A DNA stretch of 64,000 nt from positions 1,996,522 to 2,060,521 of the forward strand of contig NZ_CP045928.1 of assembly GCF_009664855.1 (NCBI RefSeq), given 5' to 3'. The stretch is from Flavobacterium sp. SLB02 (GTDB taxonomy: Bacteria; Bacteroidota; Bacteroidia; Flavobacteriales; Flavobacteriaceae). Below the pieces are notes generated by a model. That model worked only from the letters and a program-made list of their open reading frames with translations. It was not told the origin of the DNA and did no database searches. Positions 26,889 to 34,905 of this stretch are shown here, one piece after another; within the stretch, counting starts at the first letter, position 1; every line of letters begins with the position of its first letter. The position numbers and the translations under genes were made by a program.

Positions 26889-27722
26889 ATGGATTGGATC
26901 ACTGCCAGAGAATTTGAAGATATAACTTATAAAAAATGTAACGGAGTTGCAAGAATTGCATTCAACAGACCGAATGTTAGAAATGCTTTTCGTCCTAAAA
27001 CAACTTCAGAATTATACCAGGCTTTTTACGACGCACAAGAAGATACTTCGATAGGAGTGGTTTTACTTTCTGCAGAAGGACCATCGACCAAAGATGGCGT
27101 ATATTCTTTTTGTAGCGGAGGAGATCAAAATGCCCGTGGACACCAAGGATACGTAGGCGAAGATGGTCAACATCGTTTGAATATTCTCGAAGTACAGCGT
27201 TTAATTCGTTTTATGCCAAAAGTAGTTATCGCAGTTGTTCCAGGCTGGGCAGTTGGCGGCGGACACAGTTTACACGTAGTTTGCGATATGACATTGGCAA
27301 GTAAAGAACACGCTATTTTTAAACAAACAGATGCCGATGTAACTAGTTTTGATGGTGGTTACGGATCAGCATACCTGGCTAAAATGGTAGGTCAGAAAAA
27401 AGCACGTGAAATTTTCTTTTTAGGAAGAAACTATTCCGCTCAGGAAGCGATGGATATGGGAATGGTAAATGCCGTAATTCCTCACGATGAGTTAGAAGAC
27501 ACCGCTTACCAGTGGGCTCAGGAAATTCTTCAAAAATCTCCAACTTCTATCAAAATGCTAAAATTCGCCATGAACCTTACAGACGACGGAATGGTTGGCC
27601 AACAAGTATTTGCCGGCGAAGCCACTCGTTTAGCTTACATGACCGAAGAAGCTAAAGAAGGAAGAAATGCATTCTTAGAAAAAAGAAAACCAAACTTTGG
27701 CGAAAACAAATGGCTTCCTTAA
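26889..27722 (+). CDS. menB: 1,4-dihydroxy-2-naphthoyl-CoA synthase MenB
   Basis: A 277-residue crotonase-fold enzyme. Diagnostic stretches include YSFCSGGDQNARGHQGYVGEDG, with the SGGDQ oxyanion-hole motif, VAVVPGWAVGGGHSLHVVCDMT, and TDADVTSFDGGYGSAYLAKMVG; the SFDGG turn and the KRKPNF-like C-terminus are specific to MenB rather than other enoyl-CoA hydratases. It closes the second ring of the naphthoquinone by Dieckmann condensation of succinylbenzoyl-CoA. The ATG at 26889 is the only sensible start. menA follows 159 bp later. Confidence 0.95.
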   Translation: MDWITAREFEDITYKKCNGVARIAFNRPNVRNAFRPKTTSELYQAFYDAQEDTSIGVVLLSAEGPSTKDGVYSFCSGGDQNARGHQGYVGEDGQHRLNILEVQRLIRFMPKVVIAVVPGWAVGGGHSLHVVCDMTLASKEHAIFKQTDADVTSFDGGYGSAYLAKMVGQKKAREIFFLGRNYSAQEAMDMGMVNAVIPHDELEDTAYQWAQEILQKSPTSIKMLKFAMNLTDDGMVGQQVFAGEATRLAYMTEEAKEGRNAFLEKRKPNFGENKWLP

Positions 27723-27881
27723 TATTTTAGATTGCAGATTTTAGATTTTTTAAATCTGAAACTGACATCTCAACTCTAGAGTAGAAAAATAATATTTATT
27801 TAGATTACAGATTTTAGATTTTTAAAATAAAAGAATCCAACAATCTAAAATCTAAATTCTAAAATCTAAAATTAAAAATAA
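27723..27881. repeat. Simple inverted repeat of ttagatt / aatctaaa units
   Basis: The menB-menA gap is built mainly from TTTTAGATT and its complement AATCTAAAA in several tandem and inverted copies (for example AGATTTTAGATTTTT and AATCTAAAATCTAA). It could fold into one long AT hairpin. There is no ORF. Confidence 0.5.
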
Positions 27882-28844
27882 ATGAAACATTGGATTGAAG
27901 CCGCAAGATTGCGCACATTGCCTTTATCAGTTTCCGGAATTATAGTTGGAAGTATCTATGCGCTTTCAAATCCAACATCAACGATCGACACCCCAACAGA
28001 AGTATTCAGTTGGAAAATTTTTGGTTTTGCACTCTTAACAACATTAGGTTTACAGGTTTTATCCAATTTTGCAAATGATTACGGAGACGGTGTAAAAGGT
28101 ACTGATAATGAAGACAGAGTAGGCCCAAAACGCGCTATTCAGAGTGGTATTATCACACCTGAGGCCATGAAAAAAGCAATCATAATAACTTCTGTATTGA
28201 CTTTATTATCTGCTATTACCTTAATTTATTTTGCTTTTGGCGAAACCAATTTCGTTTATTCAATCTTTTTCTTATTGCTTGGTGTAGCTGCAATTATTTC
28301 TGCAATTCGTTATACTGTAGGTAATTCGGCTTATGGATACAAAGGATTTGGAGACGTTTTTGTTTTTATATTCTTTGGCTTGGTAAGTACCTTAGGCGTT
28401 AACTTTTTGTATTCTAAAGAAATCGATCCGCTTTTAATACTTCCTGCAGTCGCAATTGGTTTATTAAGTGTAGGAGTTCTAAACCTAAACAACATGCGTG
28501 ATGAAGAATCTGACCGAAAATCAGGAAAAAACACCATCGTAGTTCAAATGGGCGGGGCAAAAGCTAAAGTTTATCACTTTACACTTATCATTACCGCTAT
28601 GGTTGCAGTGGTTCTTTTTGCGATTTTAAGCGACTATAATTTCGATCAATATTTGTTTTTATTGGCTTACATACCTTTAACTAAACATTTAATTACGGTT
28701 TATAAAAACCAAAACCCTAAGCTTTTAGATCCGGAATTAAAAACACTGGCACTGAGTACATTTTTACTTTCAATATTATTAACAGTATGTATGATATCCT
28801 TGATTTCAGACATTATTGTGAACCTTTTCTTAGGCGGAAGATAA
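27882..28844 (+). CDS. menA: 1,4-dihydroxy-2-naphthoate polyprenyltransferase MenA
   Basis: A 320-residue UbiA-superfamily membrane protein with about eight to nine helices. The N-terminal signature WIEAARLRTLPLSVSGIIVG is typical of MenA. The first Asp-rich motif is NFANDYGDGVKGTDN (about 64-78) and the second NMRDEESDRKSGKNT (about 204-218). It attaches a polyprenyl chain to DHNA to give demethylmenaquinone at the inner membrane. The MBL hydrolase gene follows 30 bp later, probably on the same transcript. Confidence 0.94.
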   Translation: MKHWIEAARLRTLPLSVSGIIVGSIYALSNPTSTIDTPTEVFSWKIFGFALLTTLGLQVLSNFANDYGDGVKGTDNEDRVGPKRAIQSGIITPEAMKKAIIITSVLTLLSAITLIYFAFGETNFVYSIFFLLLGVAAIISAIRYTVGNSAYGYKGFGDVFVFIFFGLVSTLGVNFLYSKEIDPLLILPAVAIGLLSVGVLNLNNMRDEESDRKSGKNTIVVQMGGAKAKVYHFTLIITAMVAVVLFAILSDYNFDQYLFLLAYIPLTKHLITVYKNQNPKLLDPELKTLALSTFLLSILLTVCMISLISDIIVNLFLGGR

Positions 28845-28874
28845 AACAAAGTTCAACTTTAAAATTTAAACAAA

Positions 28875-29552
28875 ATGAAAATCACATATTACGGACACGC
28901 TTCATTAGGTATTCAAGTTGGCGGAAAATACATTATTGTTGATCCTTTTATTACCGGAAATCCAAAAGCCGCAGGTATAGATATCAATACCTTACAAGCA
29001 GATTACATCTTGCTAACGCACGCACATGGCGATCATGTTCTTGACGTCGAAGCTATTGCAAAGCGCACCAATGCTACGATCGTTTCAAATGCAGAAATTA
29101 CAAGTTATTACGCTCAAAGAGAGTTTAAAGCGCACCCAATGAATCACGGCGGAAGCTGGCAATTCGATTTCGGAAAAGTAAGATACGTAAACGCAATACA
29201 CTCAAGTTCTTTCCCTGACGGAAGTTACGGCGGAAATCCCGGAGGTTTCGTGATCGAAAGCGAGCACAAAAACATTTACATTGCCGGAGACACAGCGCTT
29301 ACATACGACATGAAACTGATTCCGTTACGTACAAAATTAGATTTAGCCATTCTTCCCATCGGAAACAATTTTACGATGGATGTTGAAGACGCCATTATTG
29401 CTTCAGATTTCATCGAATGCGATAAAATCCTTGGTTACCATTTTGATACTTTTGGTTATATCGAAATCAATCACGAAGAATCAATTCGTAAATTTTTCGA
29501 TAAAGGAAAAGACTTAATGCTTCTTGAAATCGGAGAATCAATCGAATTATAA
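28875..29552 (+). CDS. Metallo-beta-lactamase-fold hydrolase, UPF0173 type
   Basis: A 225-residue cytoplasmic protein. The metal motif THAHGDHVLD gives His49, His51, Asp53 and His54. AGDTALTYDMKLI and the late Asp/His (KILGYHFDTFGYIEI) complete the site. The sequence matches the UPF0173 (YtkL-like) subfamily, of unknown substrate, in which the conserved first line is KITYYGHASLGIQ. It lies just behind menA, a recurrent arrangement in Flavobacterium as far as I recall, but no functional link is shown. Confidence 0.9.
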   Translation: MKITYYGHASLGIQVGGKYIIVDPFITGNPKAAGIDINTLQADYILLTHAHGDHVLDVEAIAKRTNATIVSNAEITSYYAQREFKAHPMNHGGSWQFDFGKVRYVNAIHSSSFPDGSYGGNPGGFVIESEHKNIYIAGDTALTYDMKLIPLRTKLDLAILPIGNNFTMDVEDAIIASDFIECDKILGYHFDTFGYIEINHEESIRKFFDKGKDLMLLEIGESIEL

Positions 29553-29651
29553 TTTATAGAAAGCTGGTTTGTAGTTTTTTTAGAATTTATCAAATCTTAA
29601 ATTTTCAAGATCAGATTTGGAATTTGAAATTTAAAATATTGGAATTTATTA

Positions 29652-29738
29652 AGAAGCTATTTCCCTCTTTCGGCTATATCTTTTTTGAGAAGATTTTTCA
29701 TCTTCTCAAAAAAGATATAGCCTCTATCGGGGCCAGGG
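29652..29738 (-). ncRNA. Structured intergenic element, copy B (possible flavo-1-type RNA)
   Basis: On the minus strand: 5' box CCTGGCCCCGATAGAGG, a perfect 22-bp stem at 29672-29722 (29672-29693 pairs with 29701-29722 around a 7-base loop), and a 3' box GAGGGAAATAGCTTCTT. The boxes match copies A, C and D, although the hairpin sequence (ATATCTTTTTTGAGAAG) is unrelated to theirs. It sits between the MBL gene and the DUF2199 gene. Its orientation is opposite to both. Confidence 0.5.
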
Positions 29739-29762
29739 TTTTAGTATTCATAAGAAATTTAT

Positions 29763-30272
29763 ATGAACGACACCATTACATTTATTTGCGATTGTTGCGG
29801 CAAAGAACACGAAAGCTGGCCGGCAATAACCTACAATGCACCAAATAGTTACCACAATCTTTCACCTCAGGAAAAAGAAGAAATGGCTGTTATCGATGAA
29901 GATTTTTGCGTAATTAAACATTCAGATGATCATATAGACCGGTTTGCAAGAGTCGTTTTGATTCAAAAAGTAAACAACCATTGCGAAGATCTCGAATACG
30001 GTTTCTGGGTTTCATTAAGCGAAACAAGTTTTAATGACTATCTCGAAAACTTCGATAACGAAAATCATGAAACACACTATTTTGGATGGCTTTCCAATTA
30101 TATTCCACAATATGAATTTTCAAATAGCATTCCAACAACAGTAGTTACTAAAACCGGGAATAATCGACCCGAAATTTTTCCTCATGATGATTTCGATCAT
30201 CCTTTTGTAAAAGATTTTTATAAAGGAATTACAAAAGAAGAAGCCGAAAAGAGGATTCGGGAAATACTATAA
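29763..30272 (+). CDS. DUF2199 domain protein
   Basis: A 169-residue protein starting ITFICDCCGKEHESWPAI, with an N-terminal Cys-X2-Cys pair (CDCCG) before a DUF2199-type core (YGFWVSLSETSFNDYLENF, YFGWLSNYIPQYE). The family is cytoplasmic, scattered in bacteria, and of unknown function; the cysteine pair may bind zinc. It lies 44 bp before the S41 peptidase gene and could be co-transcribed with it. Confidence 0.8.
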   Translation: MNDTITFICDCCGKEHESWPAITYNAPNSYHNLSPQEKEEMAVIDEDFCVIKHSDDHIDRFARVVLIQKVNNHCEDLEYGFWVSLSETSFNDYLENFDNENHETHYFGWLSNYIPQYEFSNSIPTTVVTKTGNNRPEIFPHDDFDHPFVKDFYKGITKEEAEKRIREIL

Positions 30273-30316
30273 CAATCATCATCATCAAATCCTATCGAAC
30301 AATCAAACTTAAAAAA

Positions 30317-31768
30317 ATGAATTTTAAAAAACTGTCTGTTTTTCTTTTCCTTATAATTTCATGTAGCACATTTGCCCAAAAATGCTCTTGTCAGGATAAT
30401 TTTAACTGGTTAAAGAAAAATTTTGAAGAAAACGATGCAGGTTTTCAATTTGTAATTGATAAAAAAGGACCAGCCGCATATCAAAATCACAATGTCCTTT
30501 TTAGCCAAAAAGCAAAAAAAATAAAAGACCTAAATACTTGCAGAGATGTCCTTTTTGACTGGATGTTATTCTTTAGACCCGGACATTTATCTTTATCGGT
30601 AAATCAGGATTTTGCAAAGAAATCAGTTTCTGAAACTAATACAACTCCTGAAAAAGAATGGGAAAAACTGGAAATAAATGAAGATCAATTAAAAAAAAAT
30701 CTATCAAATATTTCACAACCGGGCTTTGAAGGTATTTGGGTTTCGGCTCCATATACTATTGGAGTTGCAAAAAGAAACAATGAATATATTGGTTATATTT
30801 TAGAAGCAAAAAAAAGTAAATGGAAGCAGTATCAGGTAAAATTCAAAATAAAAGAAAACCCTGACAAAACCTACAGCGCAGTATTCTTTTTAGGTGATTA
30901 TTCTAGTCAAAAAATTAATGAAGTTAAACTTATTGGAAATAATTTTCTAAAGATGGGTTTTGTCTCATTACAAAGAAAATTTCCTGCATATCAGGAAAGT
31001 AATCCCGAAATAACGAACTATGTTGAATCAGTAACGACTCAAAATCCATTTCTTAAAGAAATCTCAAGTCAAACCATTTTACTGCGAATACCTTCATTCG
31101 ATTATTCTAACAAAAAAGTTATTGATAGTATATTAGCCGCCAATAAACAATTAATCCTGTCAAAAGAAAACTTAATAATTGATGTAAGAAATAACGGCGG
31201 CGGATCTGATGCCAGTTTTCAGGAAATAATCCCCTATTTATACACAAATCCAATTAGAATCATTGGTACAGAATACTTATCTACAGTTCAGAATAATAAA
31301 AGAATGGAGGAATTCATAGCAAATCCTGATTGGTCTGTTGAAGAGAAAGAATGGGCAAGAAAAGGATTAGAGAAATTAAATTCTAATTTAGGTAAATTTG
31401 TTAGTTTAGAAGATGCGATAGTTCAGGAAAGTAAGTTAAATATCGTTTATACCAATCCAAAAAATATTGGGATTATTATAAACGAAAATAATGCAAGTAC
31501 CACCGAAGAGTTTTTATTACAAGCAAAACAAAGTAAAAAAGTCAAACTTTTTGGTACAACGACACAAGGTATTTTGGATATTTCAAATATGCACTTTGTC
31601 GATTCTCCTTGCAAAGATTTAAAGTTAGGATATTCGTTATCAAAAAGTTTCAGAATTCCGGGCATGCAAATTGATGGTAAAGGAATTCAGCCGGATTATT
31701 ATCTTGACAAGAGTATCCCTGAATATGACTGGGTGAGATTTACAGAAAAAATATTAAAGGCGAATTAA
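30317..31768 (+). CDS. Secreted S41-family peptidase
   Basis: A 483-residue protein with a signal peptide (1-20, STFA|QKC). Residues 255-310 include the conserved S41 strand RIPSFDY and LIIDVRNNGGGSDASFQEIIPYLY. The catalytic serine lies in NNASTTEEFLLQAKQSKKVKLFG (the Ser of AST) and a Lys follows in the same block. The family comprises tail-specific or C-terminal processing proteases and related protein degraders. A Cys-rich CSCQDNF motif follows the signal peptide. It probably forms an operon with the TPR protein that starts 26 bp after it. Confidence 0.85.
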   Translation: MNFKKLSVFLFLIISCSTFAQKCSCQDNFNWLKKNFEENDAGFQFVIDKKGPAAYQNHNVLFSQKAKKIKDLNTCRDVLFDWMLFFRPGHLSLSVNQDFAKKSVSETNTTPEKEWEKLEINEDQLKKNLSNISQPGFEGIWVSAPYTIGVAKRNNEYIGYILEAKKSKWKQYQVKFKIKENPDKTYSAVFFLGDYSSQKINEVKLIGNNFLKMGFVSLQRKFPAYQESNPEITNYVESVTTQNPFLKEISSQTILLRIPSFDYSNKKVIDSILAANKQLILSKENLIIDVRNNGGGSDASFQEIIPYLYTNPIRIIGTEYLSTVQNNKRMEEFIANPDWSVEEKEWARKGLEKLNSNLGKFVSLEDAIVQESKLNIVYTNPKNIGIIINENNASTTEEFLLQAKQSKKVKLFGTTTQGILDISNMHFVDSPCKDLKLGYSLSKSFRIPGMQIDGKGIQPDYYLDKSIPEYDWVRFTEKILKAN

Positions 31769-31793
31769 ATAAAAGATTTTAAAAAATCGTAAC

Positions 31794-32996
31794 ATGAATG
31801 TAAAAAAAATAATTTTATTCATTTTAATTGCAGTTTCCTATAACACATTCGCTCAAAAAGATGGCTATTGGGACAAGGAACGCGCTACAACAAAAGAAAT
31901 CATAGTTTCAGCACGAGACCGAATTGTGCTAAAAACAGAAGATTTACCTGTTGGAACAACAGAAATCGTTTATAGAATCACACTATTAGATGAAAATCAG
32001 GAAATGACGAATAGTTTAGTTTCCGTTTTAAAATCTATTCCCGATCCAACCGGAATTTCTCAGGGTTCTGCCGGAGCCGTTTTTTTAATGTCTAAAATTT
32101 CTGGTGACGATACTTGTTCTTACGCACTTTTTACTTCAAACGAAAATGCAAAAAAATACATTTCCGATGGTAAAACAGATAAAGCCTGTTACGCTCAGGA
32201 AGAACCTTTAAGCAAAGATGCTAAACGATTATCACTTGATAAATCTTCATGTTTGGGGCAAAATATAAGTACACTCTGGTTTGGTTTTCATAGTAAAAAC
32301 TGGCTTTTAAATCAAAAAATAGTACTTGAAGTTGTGCCATGGGTCGATTCAAAACTAAATCGTGGTTGGAATCAGGACAACAAAAACGAAATTATCAGCC
32401 TTTGTAAAACTTCGACAATGGCTCAAAAAATGGCCAATTCGGATGATTTTTGCGTTTGTATTCTCGAAAAAATAATGAAACAATATCGCTATACCGAGTT
32501 TCAGAAATTATTGCCAATCGAGAAAAACAAAGTATATAAAGACTTCGGAAACAGCTGTTATAAAGATGCCGATATTTCTAAAAACGTTTATAGCGATTTA
32601 AGAACTCAGGCTTCAACTCTAATAAAACTGCAAAAATACAACGAAGCGATTCAAAAACTAAATACCATCATCAATGACGGAAAAGCAACCGCAATTGATT
32701 ATGGTTCTATTGGTTATTGCTATATTTTGACCAAACAATATGCAAAAGCGATTAAATTCCTGAAAGAAGGTGAAAAATTAGACGATACAGAATTATTGGT
32801 GAAATTAAATCTGGCCCACGTTTATCTGGTAAGCGATGATTACAGCGAAGCAAAAGCCATTTATAAAAAATACCAGACTCAAAACGTTACAGAGAGTTTA
32901 AGCTGGAAAGAAAAAACAAAACAGGATTTTATAGTTTTCGAAAAAGCAGGATTACCATCAAAAGACTTTGAAAGAGTTTTGAAATTATACAATTAA
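31794..32996 (+). CDS. Secreted protein with C-terminal TPR repeats
   Basis: A 400-residue protein with a signal peptide (1-19). The N-terminal part (20-240) is not recognised and contains five to six cysteines likely in disulfides (DDTCSYALF, DKACYAQ, KSSCLGQN). Residues 270-370 hold at least two tetratricopeptide units (LIKLQKYNEAIQKLNTIINDGKA, IGYCYILTKQYAKAIKFLKEG described separately), then an unrepeated tail. It may work with the preceding protease, but this is inferred from adjacency only. Confidence 0.7.
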   Translation: MNVKKIILFILIAVSYNTFAQKDGYWDKERATTKEIIVSARDRIVLKTEDLPVGTTEIVYRITLLDENQEMTNSLVSVLKSIPDPTGISQGSAGAVFLMSKISGDDTCSYALFTSNENAKKYISDGKTDKACYAQEEPLSKDAKRLSLDKSSCLGQNISTLWFGFHSKNWLLNQKIVLEVVPWVDSKLNRGWNQDNKNEIISLCKTSTMAQKMANSDDFCVCILEKIMKQYRYTEFQKLLPIEKNKVYKDFGNSCYKDADISKNVYSDLRTQASTLIKLQKYNEAIQKLNTIINDGKATAIDYGSIGYCYILTKQYAKAIKFLKEGEKLDDTELLVKLNLAHVYLVSDDYSEAKAIYKKYQTQNVTESLSWKEKTKQDFIVFEKAGLPSKDFERVLKLYN

Positions 32997-33006
32997 TAAA
33001 AAGTGT

Positions 33007-33112
33007 TGCCACTGATCACACAGATTAAGAAAACTAAAAAACATAATTATTTTAAACAAAACAAAAACATTTAATGTTTTAAAAATCATTTTAATCTGGG
33101 CAATCTGTGGCA
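33007..33112. repeat. Inverted repeat of the gccacagatt family
   Basis: TGCCACTGATCACACAGATT at the left and its near complement (AATCTGGGCAATCTGTGGCA) at the right enclose an AT-rich core. The same outer motif (GCCACAGATT...TCTGT-GGC) is at 39154-39236 and, as a half copy, at 5881-5935. It lies directly before menC and ends 16 bp before the menC start codon. Confidence 0.6.
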
Positions 33113-33128
33113 TAAAAAAAACGATATT

Positions 33129-34163
33129 TTGAAAGCAACTTACCAAAAATACATGCTGGAGTTTAAACGTCCTTCCGGAACTTCCAGAGGCGTTATGTCC
33201 GAAAAAGAAACCTGGTTTATTATTCTTGAAGAAAACGGCAAAAAAGGAATAGGCGAGTGCGGAATTTTACGCGGTTTAAGTGCCGACGACAGGGATGATT
33301 ACGAAGAAAAACTAAACTGGACTTGCCAGAATATTCATTTAGGAGAAAACGCTTTATGGGACGCTTTATTAGAATTTCCGTCGATTCAATTTGGGATCGA
33401 AATGGCTTTTTTATCGCTTAAAAGCGAAAATCCATATGTATTATTCCCTTCGGATTTCACCAATAATTCTAAATCAATTAATATAAACGGCTTGGTTTGG
33501 ATGGGAGAAGCTTCGTATATGAAACAACAAATCGAAGAGAAATTAGCCGATGGTTTTAATTGCATCAAACTCAAAATTGGCGCTATCGATTTTGAGAAAG
33601 AGTTAGAATTAATACACTTTATCCGAAGTCATTTTTCAGCAGAACAGATAGAAATTCGCGTGGATGCCAATGGCGCATTTGCCTTAAATAAAGCTTTAGA
33701 TAAACTTAATCAATTGAATCAATTTCAGCTTCATAGTATTGAGCAGCCCATTAAAAAAGGAAACGTCAAAGCAATGGCTGATTTGTGTCAGACCACTCCT
33801 TTTCCTATTGCATTAGACGAAGAACTAATAGGTGTTTTTTCATTACCAGAAAAAGAAAAATTAATACAAGAAATAAAGCCACAACACATTATCCTGAAAC
33901 CAAGTTTTGTGGGAGGTTTTAGAGGTACTAAAGAATGGATTGATTTAGCTAATAAATACAATATTGGCTGGTGGATTACATCAGCATTAGAAAGCAATAT
34001 TGGCCTTAATGCCATTTCGCAATGGACCTTTATTCAAAACTCAAAAATGCCACAGGGTTTAGGAACCGGTGCACTTTATACCAACAATATCGATTGTCCG
34101 CTAGAAGTTTCGCAAGGACAGTTATGGTACAATACTTCTAAAAAATGGGAATCTTTTTTTTAG
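33129..34163 (+). CDS. menC: o-succinylbenzoate synthase MenC
   Basis: A 344-residue enolase-superfamily enzyme. The catalytic Lys pair is in NCIKLKIGA, the metal ligands are Asp in EIRVDANGAF, Glu in HSIEQPIKKG and Asp in IALDEELIG, and the general base Lys is in HIILKPSFVGG. It dehydrates SHCHC to o-succinylbenzoate. The first codon appears to be TTG at 33129 (LKATYQKYMLEFKRPSG); no in-frame ATG precedes it, and the next, at 33153, would remove the conserved ATYxKY segment. A repeat lies right in front of it. menE is not next to it here. Confidence 0.88.
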   Translation: MKATYQKYMLEFKRPSGTSRGVMSEKETWFIILEENGKKGIGECGILRGLSADDRDDYEEKLNWTCQNIHLGENALWDALLEFPSIQFGIEMAFLSLKSENPYVLFPSDFTNNSKSININGLVWMGEASYMKQQIEEKLADGFNCIKLKIGAIDFEKELELIHFIRSHFSAEQIEIRVDANGAFALNKALDKLNQLNQFQLHSIEQPIKKGNVKAMADLCQTTPFPIALDEELIGVFSLPEKEKLIQEIKPQHIILKPSFVGGFRGTKEWIDLANKYNIGWWITSALESNIGLNAISQWTFIQNSKMPQGLGTGALYTNNIDCPLEVSQGQLWYNTSKKWESFF

Positions 34164-34164
34164 A

Positions 34165-34333
34165 AGGTGCAAAGGTGCAGAGCGACAAAGGTTCAGAGGT
34201 TTAAAAGCATGAAGTAAAGAGTAAAGAGTAAAGAGTAAAGAGTAAAGAGTAAAGAGTAAAGAGGTATCAAATAAAAGGCACAGAGTAGAAAAGCCTTTGA
34301 ACCTTTGCAACTCTGTACCTTTGAACCTATCTT
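34165..34333. repeat. Seven-copy AGTAAAG tandem repeat inside an inverted repeat region
   Basis: Seven exact AGTAAAG units occupy 34213-34261. Flanking sequences gcaaaggtgcag / ctctgtacctttg are partial complements of each other (about 34170-34200 and 34290-34330), so the whole gap between the convergent menC and HhH genes can fold. No ORF is convincing. Confidence 0.65.
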
Positions 34334-34885
34334 TTACTCTTTCCCTCCAAGCAATCCTTGTTGCCAGTCTTTAAGTTCCTGCCATTTGCCCTGATAAGCC
34401 AATAAAGCTTGTTTTGCCCAGGTACTCGGATTGTGAATGGCGTAATTTTCGCCGCCGGCATCCAGAATAGATTGTAATTTTTCAGTTGAAGTTTCAGAGA
34501 GCTCTCTCCATGTTGTTATTCCTGTTGCATTAAATAAAGCCTCAATTTTTGGTCCGATTCCTTCTACAATTTTCAAATCGTTTTCTTTTATTTTTTTGCC
34601 ATAAACTGTTGTAGCCAATGCCGCATCAAATAAAAATGCAGGAGCTGCAGCAGCAGTAAATGATTGTGTAGGGGCGGCAATAGATGCTTTTGATGCTAAA
34701 TCGGCTTCTAATGACGAAATTTTAGCATTCAAATTTTTGGTATTTGCTTTACAGGCATCTAAATCAGCTTGTAGTGACAATGCAAGAGAATCGTCTCCTT
34801 TTGAATTCATTTTTCCTAGTAAGTAACCCAAGATTCCACAGATTAATCCCACTAGCACCGGTATTAAGATACAAGGTATATTCAT
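34334..34885 (-). CDS. Membrane-anchored protein with helix-hairpin-helix domain
   Basis: A 183-residue protein. An N-terminal membrane helix (about 5-25, LIPVLVGLICGILGYLLG) is followed by a short coiled coil (SLQADLDACKANTKNLNAKI), a disordered Ala-rich linker, and a C-terminal domain (100-183) with the HhH motif DLKIVEGIGPKIEALFNATG, ITTWRELSETSTEKLQSILD. The latter matches the predicted 5'-nuclease-like/DUF4332-type HhH fold seen in Bacteroidota membrane proteins. The HhH may bind DNA or a protein partner; that is not known. The OmpA gene lies 20 bp upstream in the same direction. Confidence 0.7.
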   Translation of the reverse strand: MNIPCILIPVLVGLICGILGYLLGKMNSKGDDSLALSLQADLDACKANTKNLNAKISSLEADLASKASIAAPTQSFTAAAAPAFLFDAALATTVYGKKIKENDLKIVEGIGPKIEALFNATGITTWRELSETSTEKLQSILDAGGENYAIHNPSTWAKQALLAYQGKWQELKDWQQGLLGGKE

Positions 34886-34905
34886 AATAGTATATTTTTG
34901 ATTAA

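Noticed and set aside
29624..29848. 74-codon plus-strand frame before the DUF2199 gene
   Set aside because: It covers the perfect hairpin of element B and overlaps the start of the DUF2199 gene in another frame.
34122..34310. 62-codon minus-strand frame with repeated TLYSLLF
   Set aside because: It is the translation of the AGTAAAG tandem repeat.
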